From Flavobacterium cellulosilyticum (GTDB lineage Bacteria; Bacteroidota; Bacteroidia; Flavobacteriales; Flavobacteriaceae): a DNA stretch of 64,000 bases. The translations under genes and the position numbers were made by a program. The DNA lies in contig NZ_SMFK01000003.1 in assembly GCF_004349355.1 (NCBI RefSeq), forward strand, positions 248,001 to 312,000, in the 5' to 3' direction. Of this stretch, positions 1-9,270 are shown piece by piece (the first letter of the stretch is position 1; every line of letters starts with the position of its first letter). Below the pieces are notes generated by a model, which worked only from the letters and a program-made list of their open reading frames with translations, was not told the DNA's origin and did no database searches.

Positions 1-278
1 TTTTTTATCTTATTATGGATATTGCTATTCATTGGGGCCTTTTTCGTCACCTTAAAAAGGAAGTAGATTTCCATCCAATTATACCCTTAATAGCAATTAT
101 TATGGACGCAGTGGTTCTTTCAGCTTTCCTTTATGTAAAATACATTAACGATCCTTTAGTAATTATAGTCGCTGCAATCGGAATTATATTAATACTTATC
201 TCAGAACGTTTTTTTATGATTTCACACACAGATGATGATGGGAACATGCCAATGGGAATGGAAACTAATAAAACATAA
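1..278 (+). pseudogene. C-terminal end of a multi-pass membrane protein, apparently frameshifted
   Basis: Frame 1 is open from the window edge to a stop at 64-66 and reads as a clean transmembrane helix (FFILLWILLFIGAFFVTLKR). Frame 3 then carries two more hydrophobic segments (IIPLIAIIMDAVVLSAFLYV and PLVIIVAAIGIILILI) and stops at 278 after an acidic, Met-rich tail (DDDGNMPMGME). The frames would join if one A were added to the A5 tract at 54-58, giving ...TLKKEVDFHP.... An ATG at 15 could start the second part alone, but its first 17 codons look unlike a protein start because they shadow the helix in frame 1. The shape fits the end of a transporter such as an APC-type permease, but that family call is a guess. 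The break may be a real mutation or a homopolymer sequencing error. Confidence 0.45.
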
Positions 279-299
279 TTAATTTAAAAATAAAATTAT

Positions 300-1313
300 A
301 TGAAAAATATTGCAGTTATAGGCTACGGAGTAATCGGAAAAAGAGTGGCTGATGCTATTAATAAACAAGACGATTTGAAACTAGTAGGAGTCTGTGATGT
401 TATCAGCGATTGGCGCATTCAAAACGCTGTTAGAAAAGAGTACAATATCTATGCAGCAACACCCGAAGCCGAAAAAGAAATGAAAATTGCAAATATTCCA
501 TTAAAAGGAAGTATGCAAGAACTTTTAAAGAAGGTAGATTTAGTAGTGGATTGTACCCCGAAAAATATAGCTGCTCAAAATATAAAAATGTATAAAGAAA
601 TAGGTATTAAATTTATAGTTCAAGGTGGTGAAAAACACGAAACTACTGGTCATTCCTTTAGTGCCGAAAACAATTACAAATCAGCAATAAATTTAAACGC
701 TACAAGAGTAGTTTCTTGCAACACCACTTCTATTTTAAGAACATTGACTGCCTTAAAAAATGCTGGATTATTAGAATATGCTAGAGGAACACTTTTAAGA
801 AGAGCTACAGACCCATGGGAAAGTCATTTAGGTGGTATTATGAACACTATGGTACCAGAAAGAGATATACCGAGCCACCAAGGTCCCGACGCCCAAAGTG
901 TTGACCCTGATTTAAACGTTATTACTTCTGCAGTAAAAGTACCCGAAACCTTGAGCCACATGCATTATTGGAATGTAAAATTAAAAAAGAAGACCACAAA
1001 AGAAGAAGTGCTGAATGCTTTTAAAACGTCAAGCCGCATCAAACTAATTCATTACGACCAAGGTTTAGTTTCAAACAATACCATTAAGGAAATGTTTCTA
1101 GACATGGGACGTCCGTGGGGCGATATGTATGAAGTGGCACTATGGGAAGATATGCTGAAAGTTGTGGGCGATGAATTATTCTATGCCTATGTGGTGGACA
1201 ACCAAGCTATTGTCATACCTGAAACTATCGATGCCATTAGAGCACTTACAGGAATTGAAATGGATGCGGATAAATCCATTGCTAAAACAAATGAAAGTTT
1301 AGGAATTCATTAA
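300..1313 (+). CDS. Type II (archaeal-type) glyceraldehyde-3-phosphate dehydrogenase
   Basis: 337 residues, the usual length for the archaeal-type GAPDH family, which oxidises glyceraldehyde 3-phosphate to 1,3-bisphosphoglycerate with NAD(P). An N-terminal Rossmann motif ([14 protein letters not shown]) is followed by the catalytic cysteine at residue 140 in VSCNTTS and by the family blocks [13 protein letters not shown] and [11 protein letters not shown]. This type differs from the GapA enzyme that Bacteroidota normally use, so it is probably a second, accessory enzyme. A class I aldolase gene starts 11 bp downstream, so the two are very likely cotranscribed and would act in consecutive glycolytic or gluconeogenic steps. 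The pair lies in a presumed genomic island ending near 9.7 kb. The family call is firm; the physiological direction is not shown by the sequence. Confidence 0.9.
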   Translation: MKNIAVIGYGVIGKRVADAINKQDDLKLVGVCDVISDWRIQNAVRKEYNIYAATPEAEKEMKIANIPLKGSMQELLKKVDLVVDCTPKNIAAQNIKMYKEIGIKFIVQGGEKHETTGHSFSAENNYKSAINLNATRVVSCNTTSILRTLTALKNAGLLEYARGTLLRRATDPWESHLGGIMNTMVPERDIPSHQGPDAQSVDPDLNVITSAVKVPETLSHMHYWNVKLKKKTTKEEVLNAFKTSSRIKLIHYDQGLVSNNTIKEMFLDMGRPWGDMYEVALWEDMLKVVGDELFYAYVVDNQAIVIPETIDAIRALTGIEMDADKSIAKTNESLGIH

Positions 1314-1324
1314 ATCTTTTTAAA

Positions 1325-2386
1325 ATGAAAGCAGGAAAAAACATATCAGAAATCTTAGGCGATAAAGCAGATTATTATTTGGATTACGTTTGTGAAAAGA
1401 TCACAAAAGACCAAATGCAAACCCCAAGTAAAAATAGTCTCGATAAAGTATTTGCAAATAGTAACAGAAATCCACAAGTACTTCGGAGTTTATCCCAACT
1501 ATACAACCACGGAAATCTGGGCGGTACTGGATATTTAAGTATCCTTCCTGTCGACCAGGGTGTTGAGCATAGTGCTGCCTTTTCATTTTATAAAAACCCA
1601 GACTATTTTGACCCTGAAAACATTATAAAATTGGCGATAGAAGGAGGCTGTAATGCAGTAGCTTCCACTTTTGGGGTTTTGGGATTGAACGCAAGAAAAT
1701 ATGCTCATAAAATACCATTCATAGTCAAAATCAACCACAACGAACTGCTTACTTACCCCACAAAATATGACCAAACACTATTTGGTAGGGTAAAAGCTGC
1801 TTGGGATATGGGAGCTATAGCTGTAGGTGCAACCATTTATTTTGGATCTGCCGAAAGTAACAGACAACTCAAAGAAATTGCCGAAGCATTTGAAGAAGCA
1901 CACAATTTAGGTATGGTCACTATTTTATGGTGTTATCTAAGAAATGATTCGTTCAAAAAAGGCAATGTTGATTATCATGCTTCTGCAGACTTAACAGGAC
2001 AAGCGAATCATTTAGGTGTAACCATTGAGGCAGATATTATCAAACAAAAGTTGCCAACTAATAATTTCGGATTTAAAGAAATTGGTTTTAGTAAATATGA
2101 TGATGAAATGTATGAAACATTGACTACTAAACACCCCATTGATCTATGTAGGCTGCAAGTAGCTAATTGCTATATGGGAAAAATTGGATTAATCAATTCA
2201 GGTGGTGGTTCCGAGGGTGATTCCGATTTGATGGAAGCAGTAACAACTGCCGTAATCAATAAAAGAGCCGGTGGTTCAGGCTTGATTTTAGGTCGAAAAG
2301 CATTTCAACGACCTTTTAAAGAAGGTGTTGATTTGTTACATACAGTACAAAGTGTTTATCTGGATAATAAGGTAACAGTAGCATAG
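1325..2386 (+). CDS. fbaB: Class I fructose-bisphosphate aldolase, FbaB/archaeal type
   Basis: 353 residues of the Schiff-base aldolase family related to DeoC and FbaB, which splits or forms fructose 1,6-bisphosphate. Visible family blocks are [47 protein letters not shown], and, near the C-terminus, [13 protein letters not shown] followed by [15 protein letters not shown], which form the phosphate-binding end of the barrel. It begins 11 bp after the type II GAPDH and probably shares its mRNA. Aldolase plus an archaeal-type GAPDH makes a compact alternative segment of glycolysis/gluconeogenesis carried outside the core chromosomal set. The longer N-terminal extension before the barrel is typical of the FbaB branch. 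The symbol is given by family, not by proven orthology. Confidence 0.88.
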   Translation: MKAGKNISEILGDKADYYLDYVCEKITKDQMQTPSKNSLDKVFANSNRNPQVLRSLSQLYNHGNLGGTGYLSILPVDQGVEHSAAFSFYKNPDYFDPENIIKLAIEGGCNAVASTFGVLGLNARKYAHKIPFIVKINHNELLTYPTKYDQTLFGRVKAAWDMGAIAVGATIYFGSAESNRQLKEIAEAFEEAHNLGMVTILWCYLRNDSFKKGNVDYHASADLTGQANHLGVTIEADIIKQKLPTNNFGFKEIGFSKYDDEMYETLTTKHPIDLCRLQVANCYMGKIGLINSGGGSEGDSDLMEAVTTAVINKRAGGSGLILGRKAFQRPFKEGVDLLHTVQSVYLDNKVTVA

Positions 2387-2501
2387 TTTATAGTTAAGAA
2401 AGACTAATACTGTGGTAAGTCTTTTAAAACTTAAAAAAGAAGGATTGAAAGGAATATTTATAGTTATTAAAAAACTAGAAATATGTAAAAAACTTAAAAA
2501 A

Positions 2502-3344
2502 ATGAAGAACACCATCAACATAGTTAAACACTCAGGAGACATCGTCCCATTTGATGTTGAAAAACTGATCAAGTCCTTAAAACGCTCACAAGCAAATGAA
2601 GAACTTATTAAGCAAATCGTCCAGCAAGTTAATGCATCGCTATATGAAGGCATCACTACCAAGCAAATCTATAAGATGGCTTTTAAAATGCTTAAAGGCA
2701 AGTCACCTGTAAGTGCATCGAGGTATAAACTCAAAAAAGCATTAATGGAATTGGGACCGTCTGGCTTTCCTTTTGAAAAACTAATAGGAAAACTACTATT
2801 GCACGAAGGATATGAAACAAAAGTTGGAGTAATTGTAGAGGGTAATTGTGTGCAACACGAAATAGATGTCATAGCGCAAAAGGATAATGACCATTATATG
2901 ATAGAATGTAAATACCACAGTGATCAAGGACGATTTTGCAATGTTAAAATTCCTCTTTACATTCAATCAAGATTTTTGGATGTTGAAAAACAATGGAAAA
3001 AACAACCAGGTCACAATACAAAACTTCACAAAGGATGGGTTTATACAAACACTAGATTCACAACTGATGCGATTCAATATGGAACTTGTGTAGGTTTAGG
3101 TCTGGCAAGTTGGGATTACCCGAAGGGAAATGGACTTAAAGAACGAATAGACAAATCAGGACTACATCCGCTAACCGCTTTAACGACGTTGACAAAAGCG
3201 GAAAAAAGAAAATTATTGGATAAAAACATTGTGTTGTGTAAAGAGATTTATGAAAACTCATATCTACTGGAAGAAATAGGAATTGATAAAATACGGCAAA
3301 AGAAGATTCTGGATGACTCTCTGCAATTATGTAACGAACATTAA
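2502..3344 (+). CDS. ATP-cone domain fused to an Mrr-like restriction endonuclease fold
   Basis: 280 residues from the ATG at 2502; an in-frame codon at 2412 would add 30 Lys-rich residues that do not belong to the domain. Residues 5-90 resemble an ATP-cone, the nucleotide-binding regulatory domain known from ribonucleotide reductases and NrdR (VKHSGDIVPFDVEKLIKSL, then GITTKQIY). Residues 90-170 resemble an Mrr/PD-(D/E)XK nuclease: FEKLIGKLLLHEGYET, then HEID with D122 and MIECKYH with E135 and K137, the expected metal-binding residues. The C-terminal 110 residues are not assigned. Inferred role: a nuclease gated by ATP/dATP level. A beta-CASP metallo-hydrolase starts 13 bp downstream and a P-loop ATPase 13 bp after that, so the three probably form an operon. 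Substrate (DNA or RNA) cannot be read from the sequence. Confidence 0.75.
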   Translation: MKNTINIVKHSGDIVPFDVEKLIKSLKRSQANEELIKQIVQQVNASLYEGITTKQIYKMAFKMLKGKSPVSASRYKLKKALMELGPSGFPFEKLIGKLLLHEGYETKVGVIVEGNCVQHEIDVIAQKDNDHYMIECKYHSDQGRFCNVKIPLYIQSRFLDVEKQWKKQPGHNTKLHKGWVYTNTRFTTDAIQYGTCVGLGLASWDYPKGNGLKERIDKSGLHPLTALTTLTKAEKRKLLDKNIVLCKEIYENSYLLEEIGIDKIRQKKILDDSLQLCNEH

Positions 3345-3357
3345 AAACTAAGAAATC

Positions 3358-4737
3358 ATGGAAAATAAAAGTATTAAAATTCACTTTTTAGGAGCTGCAG
3401 GAACGGTAACTGGCTCTAAATATTTAGTGGACACAGGAGACAAAAAAATATTAATCGATTGTGGTCTTTTTCAAGGACTTAAAGAACTGCGTCTTAAAAA
3501 TTGGGAATATCCACCAGTCAACGTGTCAGATATTGATATAGTACTACTAACGCATGGTCACATGGATCATACAGGGTATTTACCAAGATTGGTTAAGCAA
3601 GGCTTCAACGGCCCCATTTATGGTACTAATCCTACCTTGGATATTGCGAAAATCATACTTAATGATAGTGCTAAAATCCAAGAACAGGAAGCCGAACGTG
3701 CTAATAAAGAAGGTTATTCAAAACATAGTCCAGCAGAACCATTATACGATTTAAAGGATGTGGAAAAAACAATTCCTCATTTTAAGAGCGTTCCACAATC
3801 ACAATGGATTCCATTGTTTGATGGTATCAGGGCTAGATTTCAATATAATGGGCATATTTTAGGAGCTACATTTATAGAACTGGATGTGCACGGAAAACGT
3901 TTTGTCTTTTCAGGAGATATAGGAAGAACAAATGATTTACTGCTGTATTCTCCTTTGAAACCAAAAAAAGCGGATGTACTTTTCATAGAATCTACTTATG
4001 GAGGTCGTTTTCATCAAGAGGAACTAGAAGCCATTCCACAAATTGAAAAACTGGTCAATGAAACCATAAAAAGAGGTGGTAGTCTATTTGTACCCAGTTT
4101 TTCTGTAGAACGTGCGCAATTGATGATGTTTATTCTTTGGAAATTGCTTAAAGAAAATAAAATTCCTAAAGTACAAATGATAATGGACAGTCCTATGGGT
4201 GCTAACGTATTGGAACTATTTCATCGCACAAAAGATTGGCATAAGTTAGAAGATAACGAATGCGATGAAATGTGTTCTCATTTTACAGTAGTAAGCAGTT
4301 ATCGAGAAACTATGGAATTACGAACAGATAATAAACCAAAAATCGTAATCGCAGGTAGTGGAATGCTCACAGGTGGAAGAATGCTAAACTATTTGGAGAC
4401 GCAAGCTCAAAATCCTGATAACACCTTACTTTTTGTAGGGTATCAAGCCGAAGGAACTCGTGGAAGAAAATTATTAGAAGGCGAAAAAGAATTAAAAGTG
4501 TACGGAAAATGGGTACCTTTCAAAATGCAAGTAGCTGAAATCGAAGGACTATCAGCACACGCAGACCATACAGAACTTATGGACTGGATGAGTAAAATAA
4601 AAAACAAGCCCGAACGTATTTTTATTGTTCATGGGGAGAAAGAAGGTGCGGAAGCACTACAGAAAGGAATAAAAGAAACCTATGGTTGGGATGCTGAAAT
4701 ACCTCAGCTATATAGTGTTGAAGAAGTTAAATTATAA
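3358..4737 (+). CDS. MBL-fold metallo-hydrolase with beta-CASP/RNA-specificity domains
   Basis: 459 residues, a standard length for the YSH1/CPSF-like bacterial branch of the metallo-beta-lactamase superfamily. The zinc motif THGHMDH gives H66, H68, D70 and H71; GHILGA and SGDIGR supply further ligands. Residues about 200-380 form the beta-CASP insert (FIESTYGGR, FVPSFSVERAQLM, MDSPMGANVLELF, IAGSGMLTGGRML), and the final RMMBL-like part contains LSAHADHTELMDW and FIVHGE. Members are ribonucleases, or predicted ones, of the cytoplasm. It lies between the ATP-cone nuclease and a P-loop ATPase with 13 bp gaps on both sides, which argues for joint expression. Whether it degrades cellular or foreign RNA is unknown. 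Confidence 0.85.
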   Translation: MENKSIKIHFLGAAGTVTGSKYLVDTGDKKILIDCGLFQGLKELRLKNWEYPPVNVSDIDIVLLTHGHMDHTGYLPRLVKQGFNGPIYGTNPTLDIAKIILNDSAKIQEQEAERANKEGYSKHSPAEPLYDLKDVEKTIPHFKSVPQSQWIPLFDGIRARFQYNGHILGATFIELDVHGKRFVFSGDIGRTNDLLLYSPLKPKKADVLFIESTYGGRFHQEELEAIPQIEKLVNETIKRGGSLFVPSFSVERAQLMMFILWKLLKENKIPKVQMIMDSPMGANVLELFHRTKDWHKLEDNECDEMCSHFTVVSSYRETMELRTDNKPKIVIAGSGMLTGGRMLNYLETQAQNPDNTLLFVGYQAEGTRGRKLLEGEKELKVYGKWVPFKMQVAEIEGLSAHADHTELMDWMSKIKNKPERIFIVHGEKEGAEALQKGIKETYGWDAEIPQLYSVEEVKL

Positions 4738-4750
4738 AATAGAGGTAAAT

Positions 4751-5290
4751 ATGATGAATCGTTCAACGCAGAAAAATTGGTATGTTGTCACTGGCGGCCC
4801 TAGTACTGGTAAAACAACGGTAATTGATTTGCTTCAAAAACAAGGATATATTACTACAATAGAACATGCACGACATTACATCGATACGATGCGAAATGAA
4901 GGACATTCAGTTGAAGAAATTAGAAATAACAAAAGAAAATTTCAATTAGGAGTTCTAGACATGCAAATCGAACAAGAAGCTTCAATTAAAGCGAAAGATA
5001 TTGTTTTTTTGGACAGAGCCATTCCAGATGCTTTAGCCTATTATCAATTTTTGAAATTAGATTATGATGAAAAATTAATAAAGGCAATAAAAGAAACCTC
5101 TTATAAAAAAATTTTTATTTTAGATAGACTCCCTTTTACAAAAGACTATGCCAGAACAGAAAATAAAGAGGATCAAAAAATTATTCACCAATTAATAATT
5201 GATGTTTATAAAGATTTAGGTTTTCCAATTGTTTTTGTGCCTGTTTTGCCTCCTTTAGAAAGAGTTAAATATATTTTAGATAATGTATAG
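4751..5290 (+). CDS. P-loop ATPase/kinase of the AAA_28 (NadR/Ttd14-like) type
   Basis: 179 residues from the ATG at 4751, chosen because it clears the upstream gene and has an AGAGG-like stretch just before it; an upstream in-frame start at 4682 would overlap the metallo-hydrolase. The Walker A motif VVTGGPSTGKTT lies at residues 12-23 and the Walker B/lid region reads IVFLDRAIPDALAYY. RLPFTKDYARTENKEDQ resembles the lid seen in small nucleotide or nicotinamide-riboside kinases. The protein is soluble with no signal peptide. It is the third gene of the likely nuclease/hydrolase/ATPase operon. The reaction is not identifiable; phosphorylation of a small nucleotide-like substrate is the family-based guess. 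Confidence 0.7.
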   Translation: MMNRSTQKNWYVVTGGPSTGKTTVIDLLQKQGYITTIEHARHYIDTMRNEGHSVEEIRNNKRKFQLGVLDMQIEQEASIKAKDIVFLDRAIPDALAYYQFLKLDYDEKLIKAIKETSYKKIFILDRLPFTKDYARTENKEDQKIIHQLIIDVYKDLGFPIVFVPVLPPLERVKYILDNV

Positions 5291-5294
5291 AAAA

Positions 5295-5984
5295 ATGTCA
5301 AATATAAAAAACAAATATAATTGTAATACCAAATCCATTCTATCCTATTTATGTCTTTTCATATTGTTTATTTGCACAAGTGCAAAATCTCAAAACAACA
5401 TGTTTTTAGAACAAATAGAAGGTAGAACTATCGTAAGAGAGAACTATAATGATAAAGGTGATTTGCTAAATAAGCAACTTTTTGAAGCTGGAAAAATCAC
5501 TAAAAAAAAGGATTATTATGAAATAAAAGTAACAACCACTTTATATGATAAAAATAAAATACTAAAAGAAAAATACACTACAACATATAAATGCGAACCA
5601 GAAAAGTTTAGTATTGTCTTATTTGTTTTTCCTTTTGCAGACCCAAAATCAAAAGAAACCGAAATCAGTACAAAATCAATAAATTTTAAAGAATTGTACA
5701 ATATCGAAAAGCTAGAGAATGTTGATTTAGACATAAGTTTTGATTCGGGTTTAATGAATTTTTTTGGTTCAAAAAGCACCATAAAAATCTATGACAGAAA
5801 AAAAGAAATTAATAATCGAAGTTTAAGTATAAAATCAAAAATAAGTATCAAAGCATATGCTTTTGGTATAAGAATAAAACAATTAAATTATTCATTAACT
5901 GAAAAGTTAAATTCAAACGGTTTACTCACCTATCAAAAGTTTATCGAAAATGATGGTAGTTACTTCACAATGCTATATAAATAA
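5295..5984 (+). CDS. Hypothetical secreted or membrane-anchored protein
   Basis: About 229 residues from the ATG at 5295; an alternative ATG at 5283 overlaps the end of the previous gene by 8 bp. The N-terminus is basic and then hydrophobic (SILSYLCLFILFICTSAKSQ), which fits a signal peptide. The rest is Lys-rich and beta-strand-like, with no domain I recognise. It follows the P-loop ATPase almost without a gap, so it may be read from the same mRNA. No function is proposed. Confidence 0.6.
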   Translation: MSNIKNKYNCNTKSILSYLCLFILFICTSAKSQNNMFLEQIEGRTIVRENYNDKGDLLNKQLFEAGKITKKKDYYEIKVTTTLYDKNKILKEKYTTTYKCEPEKFSIVLFVFPFADPKSKETEISTKSINFKELYNIEKLENVDLDISFDSGLMNFFGSKSTIKIYDRKKEINNRSLSIKSKISIKAYAFGIRIKQLNYSLTEKLNSNGLLTYQKFIENDGSYFTMLYK

Positions 5985-5988
5985 AAAA

Positions 5989-6291
5989 ATGAAAAATTAC
6001 GACACACTTTCAGAGGCAATTAATGATTTAATAAGTAACGGTTATACCTACGATTTCAATTTACATCAGGATTGTATTAAATGTGCTTCAATTTCCATTG
6101 AAATTCATCCAGAAGATTTTGAGGTAGATGAATTTTATCGGTTTGAAGGAATGAGTAGTACAGACGACAACAGTATTTTATATGCAATTTCGTCTAAAAA
6201 TGGAATTAAGGGTTTATTAGTCGATGCCTATGGAGTATACAGTGAAAACTTGAATGAAAAAATGATACAAAAACTGAAGATGAAATATTAA
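5989..6291 (+). CDS. Small conserved soluble protein of unknown function
   Basis: 100 residues starting at the ATG at 5989 (MKNYDTLSEAINDL), 4 bp after the preceding stop; a longer reading from 5950 would overlap that gene and has a poor N-terminus. Relatives in Bacteroidota are, from memory, often labelled phosphoribosylpyrophosphate synthetase, but the protein is far too short for that enzyme and shows no PRPP-binding loop, so that name should not be trusted. It is acidic (EIHPEDFEVDEFYRFEGMSS) and probably a single small domain. Confidence 0.6.
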   Translation: MKNYDTLSEAINDLISNGYTYDFNLHQDCIKCASISIEIHPEDFEVDEFYRFEGMSSTDDNSILYAISSKNGIKGLLVDAYGVYSENLNEKMIQKLKMKY

Positions 6292-6410
6292 ATAAATAAT
6301 TTAAAACTCATTCAGGTACGATAACGATAAGCTAGTTCTACTAATAAGTCAACCTTTAAAAAAATTATACCTTAAATATTCAAATAAAAATAGCACAAAA
6401 AAACCGAAAT

Positions 6411-8492
6411 ATGGAAAATCACGTAGAGCACGAGAATAAAGAAATGGATCATTCAAAGATGGATATGACCAAGGAGGAACATGCTAAGATGGATCACTCA
6501 AAAATGGATCATAGTAGTATCCCCATGGGAATGGAAGGGCACGATCACCATAAAATGATGATAGCCGATTTTAAAAAACGCTTCTGGTTAGTAATCGTAC
6601 TAACGATCCCGATCTTGATTATTTCTCCAATGATACAAGACTTACTTGGTTATCATTACTTACTCCCAGGAAATCCTTATATCCTATTTGCTCTTTCAAC
6701 CATCGTTTATTTTTATGGGGGATGGCCTTTTCTAAAAGGCTTTGTAGGAGAAGTAAAAAAAGGAGCTCCGGGAATGATGACCTTGATAGCAATGGCCATA
6801 AGTGTCGCCTATTTTTATAGTTCTGCAACAGTTTTTGGTTTAAAAGGAGTAGACTTCTTTTGGGAACTGGCTACATTAATAGCCATAATGCTCTTGGGGC
6901 ATTGGATCGAAATGAAAAGTGTACTAGGAGCTTCCAAAGCTTTACAATTATTAGTAAGTATGATGCCTGCTGATGCGCATCGCGTTGAAGGCGATAAAAT
7001 AGTTGATATAAAATTAGAAAATTTACTGAAAGGCGATGTTATTTTAATAAAACCTGGTGAAAAAATACCGGCAGATGGCGTTATTCTAGAGGGATCTAGT
7101 TATTTAAATGAATCCATGCTTACGGGCGAGTCAAAACCAGTGAAAAAGGAACTAAATGACAAGGTAATTGGAGGTTCCATCAATGGAAATGGTTCGTTGA
7201 AAGTGACAGTTGTACATACGGGAAAGGACAGTTATTTGAGTAAGGTTATTAAGATGGTGGAAGAGGCGCAGAAAACCAAATCTAAAATGCAAAATCTTTC
7301 AGACAGAGCGGCAAAATGGCTTACGTATATAGCGCTATCTATTGGTTTTGCAACTTTAGCAGTATGGCTTATTTTGGGTTTTCCCTTTGTTTTTGCCTTG
7401 GAGAGAATGGTTACCGTAATGGTTATCGCTTGTCCGCATGCTTTAGGCTTAGCCATTCCCTTGGTAGTGGCTATTTCAACGGCAGTTTCTGCTCAGAATG
7501 GTTTGTTGATTCGCAACAGGACGGCATTCGAAGAATCGAGAAAAATAACCTTACTCCTATTTGATAAAACCGGAACATTGACCAAGGGAGATTTTGGAGT
7601 TACCCGTATTGAATCCGTTGATGAAAAATACACTTCAGATGAAGTGTTACGACTTGCAAGTGCTTTAGAACAAAGTTCAGAACATCCTATAGCCGTTGGA
7701 ATTATTAAAAAAGTAAAAGAAAATAAGGTAACGATACCAAAACCTGAAAATTTCAATGCTATTACCGGTAAAGGCGTGGAAGCAGATGTGGACGGAAAAC
7801 GAGTAAAAGTGGTAAGTCCAGGTTATTTAAAAGACGAAAAAATAACGATTCCAGAAGACGCCTACAGCGATGCCGCAGAAACGGTGGTGTTTGTATTAAT
7901 TGATGGAAAACTGGCTGGTTATATCGCTCTAGCAGATGAAATCCGCCCAGAATCCTTTGAAGCCATCAAAACATTTAAAAAGAACAACATTAAAGTATTT
8001 ATGGCTACAGGAGATAATGAGATCACTGCTAAATCCGTAAGTGATAAACTAGGCTTAGATGGCTATTTTTCTGAAGTTTTGCCCCATCAAAAAGTAGAGA
8101 TCGTAAAAGATTTACAAAGCAAGAAAGAGTTTGTCGCTATGACAGGTGATGGCGTCAATGATGCCCCTGCCCTAGCACAAGCTAATGTGGGGATTGCAGT
8201 AGGTTCTGGTACGGATGTAGCCGCTGAAACTGCTGATATTATCTTGGTGAACAGTAACCCACAAGATATCGCTAATTTAATTTTGTTTGGTAAAGCAACC
8301 TACCGTAAGATGATTCAAAATCTACTATGGGCTACAGCTTATAATGTAGTAACCATTCCTCTTGCAGCAGGCGTATTGTATTCGTCTGGATTCGTTTTAG
8401 GTCCTGCGGTTGGCGCTGTTTTTATGAGCTTAAGTACTGTTATTGTCGCCGTTAATGCACAATTGCTAAAAAAACAAATTAATAAGGTATAA
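6411..8492 (+). CDS. copB: Copper-exporting P1B-type ATPase, CopB-like (CPH motif)
   Basis: 693 residues. The cytoplasmic N-terminus is rich in His and Met (repeats of MDHSKMD, then PMGMEGHDHHKMM), typical of copper- or silver-loaded exporters. The membrane ion site is C341-P342-H343 in VIACPHALGLAIP, the signature of the P1B-3/CopB group rather than CPC-type CopA. TGES is the actuator loop, D385 in DKTGTLTKG is the phosphorylated aspartate, SEHPIA is the P1B nucleotide-domain motif and GDGVNDAPAL the hinge. There is no separate heavy-metal-associated domain, which is normal for CopB. The gene stands alone, 119 bp after the previous one, at the right end of the island. A metal-responsive regulator is not visible in the window. 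Confidence 0.92.
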   Translation: MENHVEHENKEMDHSKMDMTKEEHAKMDHSKMDHSSIPMGMEGHDHHKMMIADFKKRFWLVIVLTIPILIISPMIQDLLGYHYLLPGNPYILFALSTIVYFYGGWPFLKGFVGEVKKGAPGMMTLIAMAISVAYFYSSATVFGLKGVDFFWELATLIAIMLLGHWIEMKSVLGASKALQLLVSMMPADAHRVEGDKIVDIKLENLLKGDVILIKPGEKIPADGVILEGSSYLNESMLTGESKPVKKELNDKVIGGSINGNGSLKVTVVHTGKDSYLSKVIKMVEEAQKTKSKMQNLSDRAAKWLTYIALSIGFATLAVWLILGFPFVFALERMVTVMVIACPHALGLAIPLVVAISTAVSAQNGLLIRNRTAFEESRKITLLLFDKTGTLTKGDFGVTRIESVDEKYTSDEVLRLASALEQSSEHPIAVGIIKKVKENKVTIPKPENFNAITGKGVEADVDGKRVKVVSPGYLKDEKITIPEDAYSDAAETVVFVLIDGKLAGYIALADEIRPESFEAIKTFKKNNIKVFMATGDNEITAKSVSDKLGLDGYFSEVLPHQKVEIVKDLQSKKEFVAMTGDGVNDAPALAQANVGIAVGSGTDVAAETADIILVNSNPQDIANLILFGKATYRKMIQNLLWATAYNVVTIPLAAGVLYSSGFVLGPAVGAVFMSLSTVIVAVNAQLLKKQINKV

Positions 8493-8624
8493 TCCAACAA
8501 AAATCAATTTCTTACTAGTGAGTGGTACTAAATAAAAGTGATACTAAGAATCTGGAACATCAACAACGATTAAATACTACAATCTTAAAAATGAAACCCA
8601 GTAGTAACATTCATGTAGACTATT

Positions 8625-8657
8625 TATTCCTTTGCACAATCAAGACGGCAAAGGAAT
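8625..8657. other. Inverted repeat / stem-loop downstream of copB
   Basis: ATTCCTTTGC at 8625-8634 pairs perfectly with GCAAAGGAAT at 8648-8657 across a 13-base loop. No T tract follows, so it is not a typical intrinsic terminator. It could stabilise the 3' end of the copB mRNA or be an operator; the sequence does not decide. Confidence 0.4.
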
Positions 8658-8737
8658 GAATAAGTCAAAAAAGGTAGATCTTGAAAAGAACTTCTTAAAA
8701 TAAAATTAAGTAACCTTTTAATCATGGCTTTATTTAT

Positions 8738-8881
8738 ATGTCTAATTCTGAAATCGCGATACACTTACAGCGTCACTTTGGAAAAATATCAGTAAACAGA
8801 CACTTAAAAAAACTAAATGATTTTGAAACTATTAAAAATAAAGCCAGTATTGAATCACTTGACTTTAGCAGGAACTCATAA
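8738..8881 (+). CDS. Possible small ORF, 47 codons, function unknown
   Basis: An ATG-started frame of 47 residues (MSNSEIAIHLQRHFGK...) in otherwise non-coding DNA. The first part could form a short helix-turn-helix-like region, and the composition is not obviously random. It has no neighbour in the same operon and may be a fragment of a decayed mobile-element gene. Weakly supported. Confidence 0.2.
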   Translation: MSNSEIAIHLQRHFGKISVNRHLKKLNDFETIKNKASIESLDFSRNS

Positions 8882-9270
8882 TCTTAAACTAAATTTTAAA
8901 AAAACAATTCAGTGTTCAACTGTATTCCCTCTCACCTCTTAAATTTTTTTTTATTGCATTTAATGTTTTATCCAATAAATGATTTTGAATGAAAATTAAA
9001 GAATCTACGCCGAAATTTAACCTTCTAAAAAACACTTAAAATTAAAAAAATCTACCAAATAAAAAATACAAATATATGTATATCTACAAGTTACACTACT
9101 AAAAACACAACTACCTAACAATGTTAAAATAGCAATAAGGTGTTCGATTAAAGCCGCAGTCACTCCACTGGATTGGATAATTGAAGAATCATCCTTTTTT
9201 ATAATAATTCAACACCCCTATTTCTTGCATTAGCAAGTGATCGCGAGACCGTAATGGAATCAAGGTAAGT

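Noticed and set aside
52..60. Programmed -1 frameshift site
   Set aside because: CTTAAAAAG does not fit the X-XXY-YYZ slippery pattern and no downstream pseudoknot is evident; a mutation or sequencing indel is simpler.
15..278. Independent 87-residue membrane protein starting at the ATG at 15
   Set aside because: The first codons overlap a transmembrane helix in frame 1 and look like a shadow; a frameshifted continuation of a gene from the left explains the data better.
5989..6291. Phosphoribosylpyrophosphate synthetase
   Set aside because: At 100 residues with no PRPP-binding motif it cannot be that enzyme; listed as unknown function.
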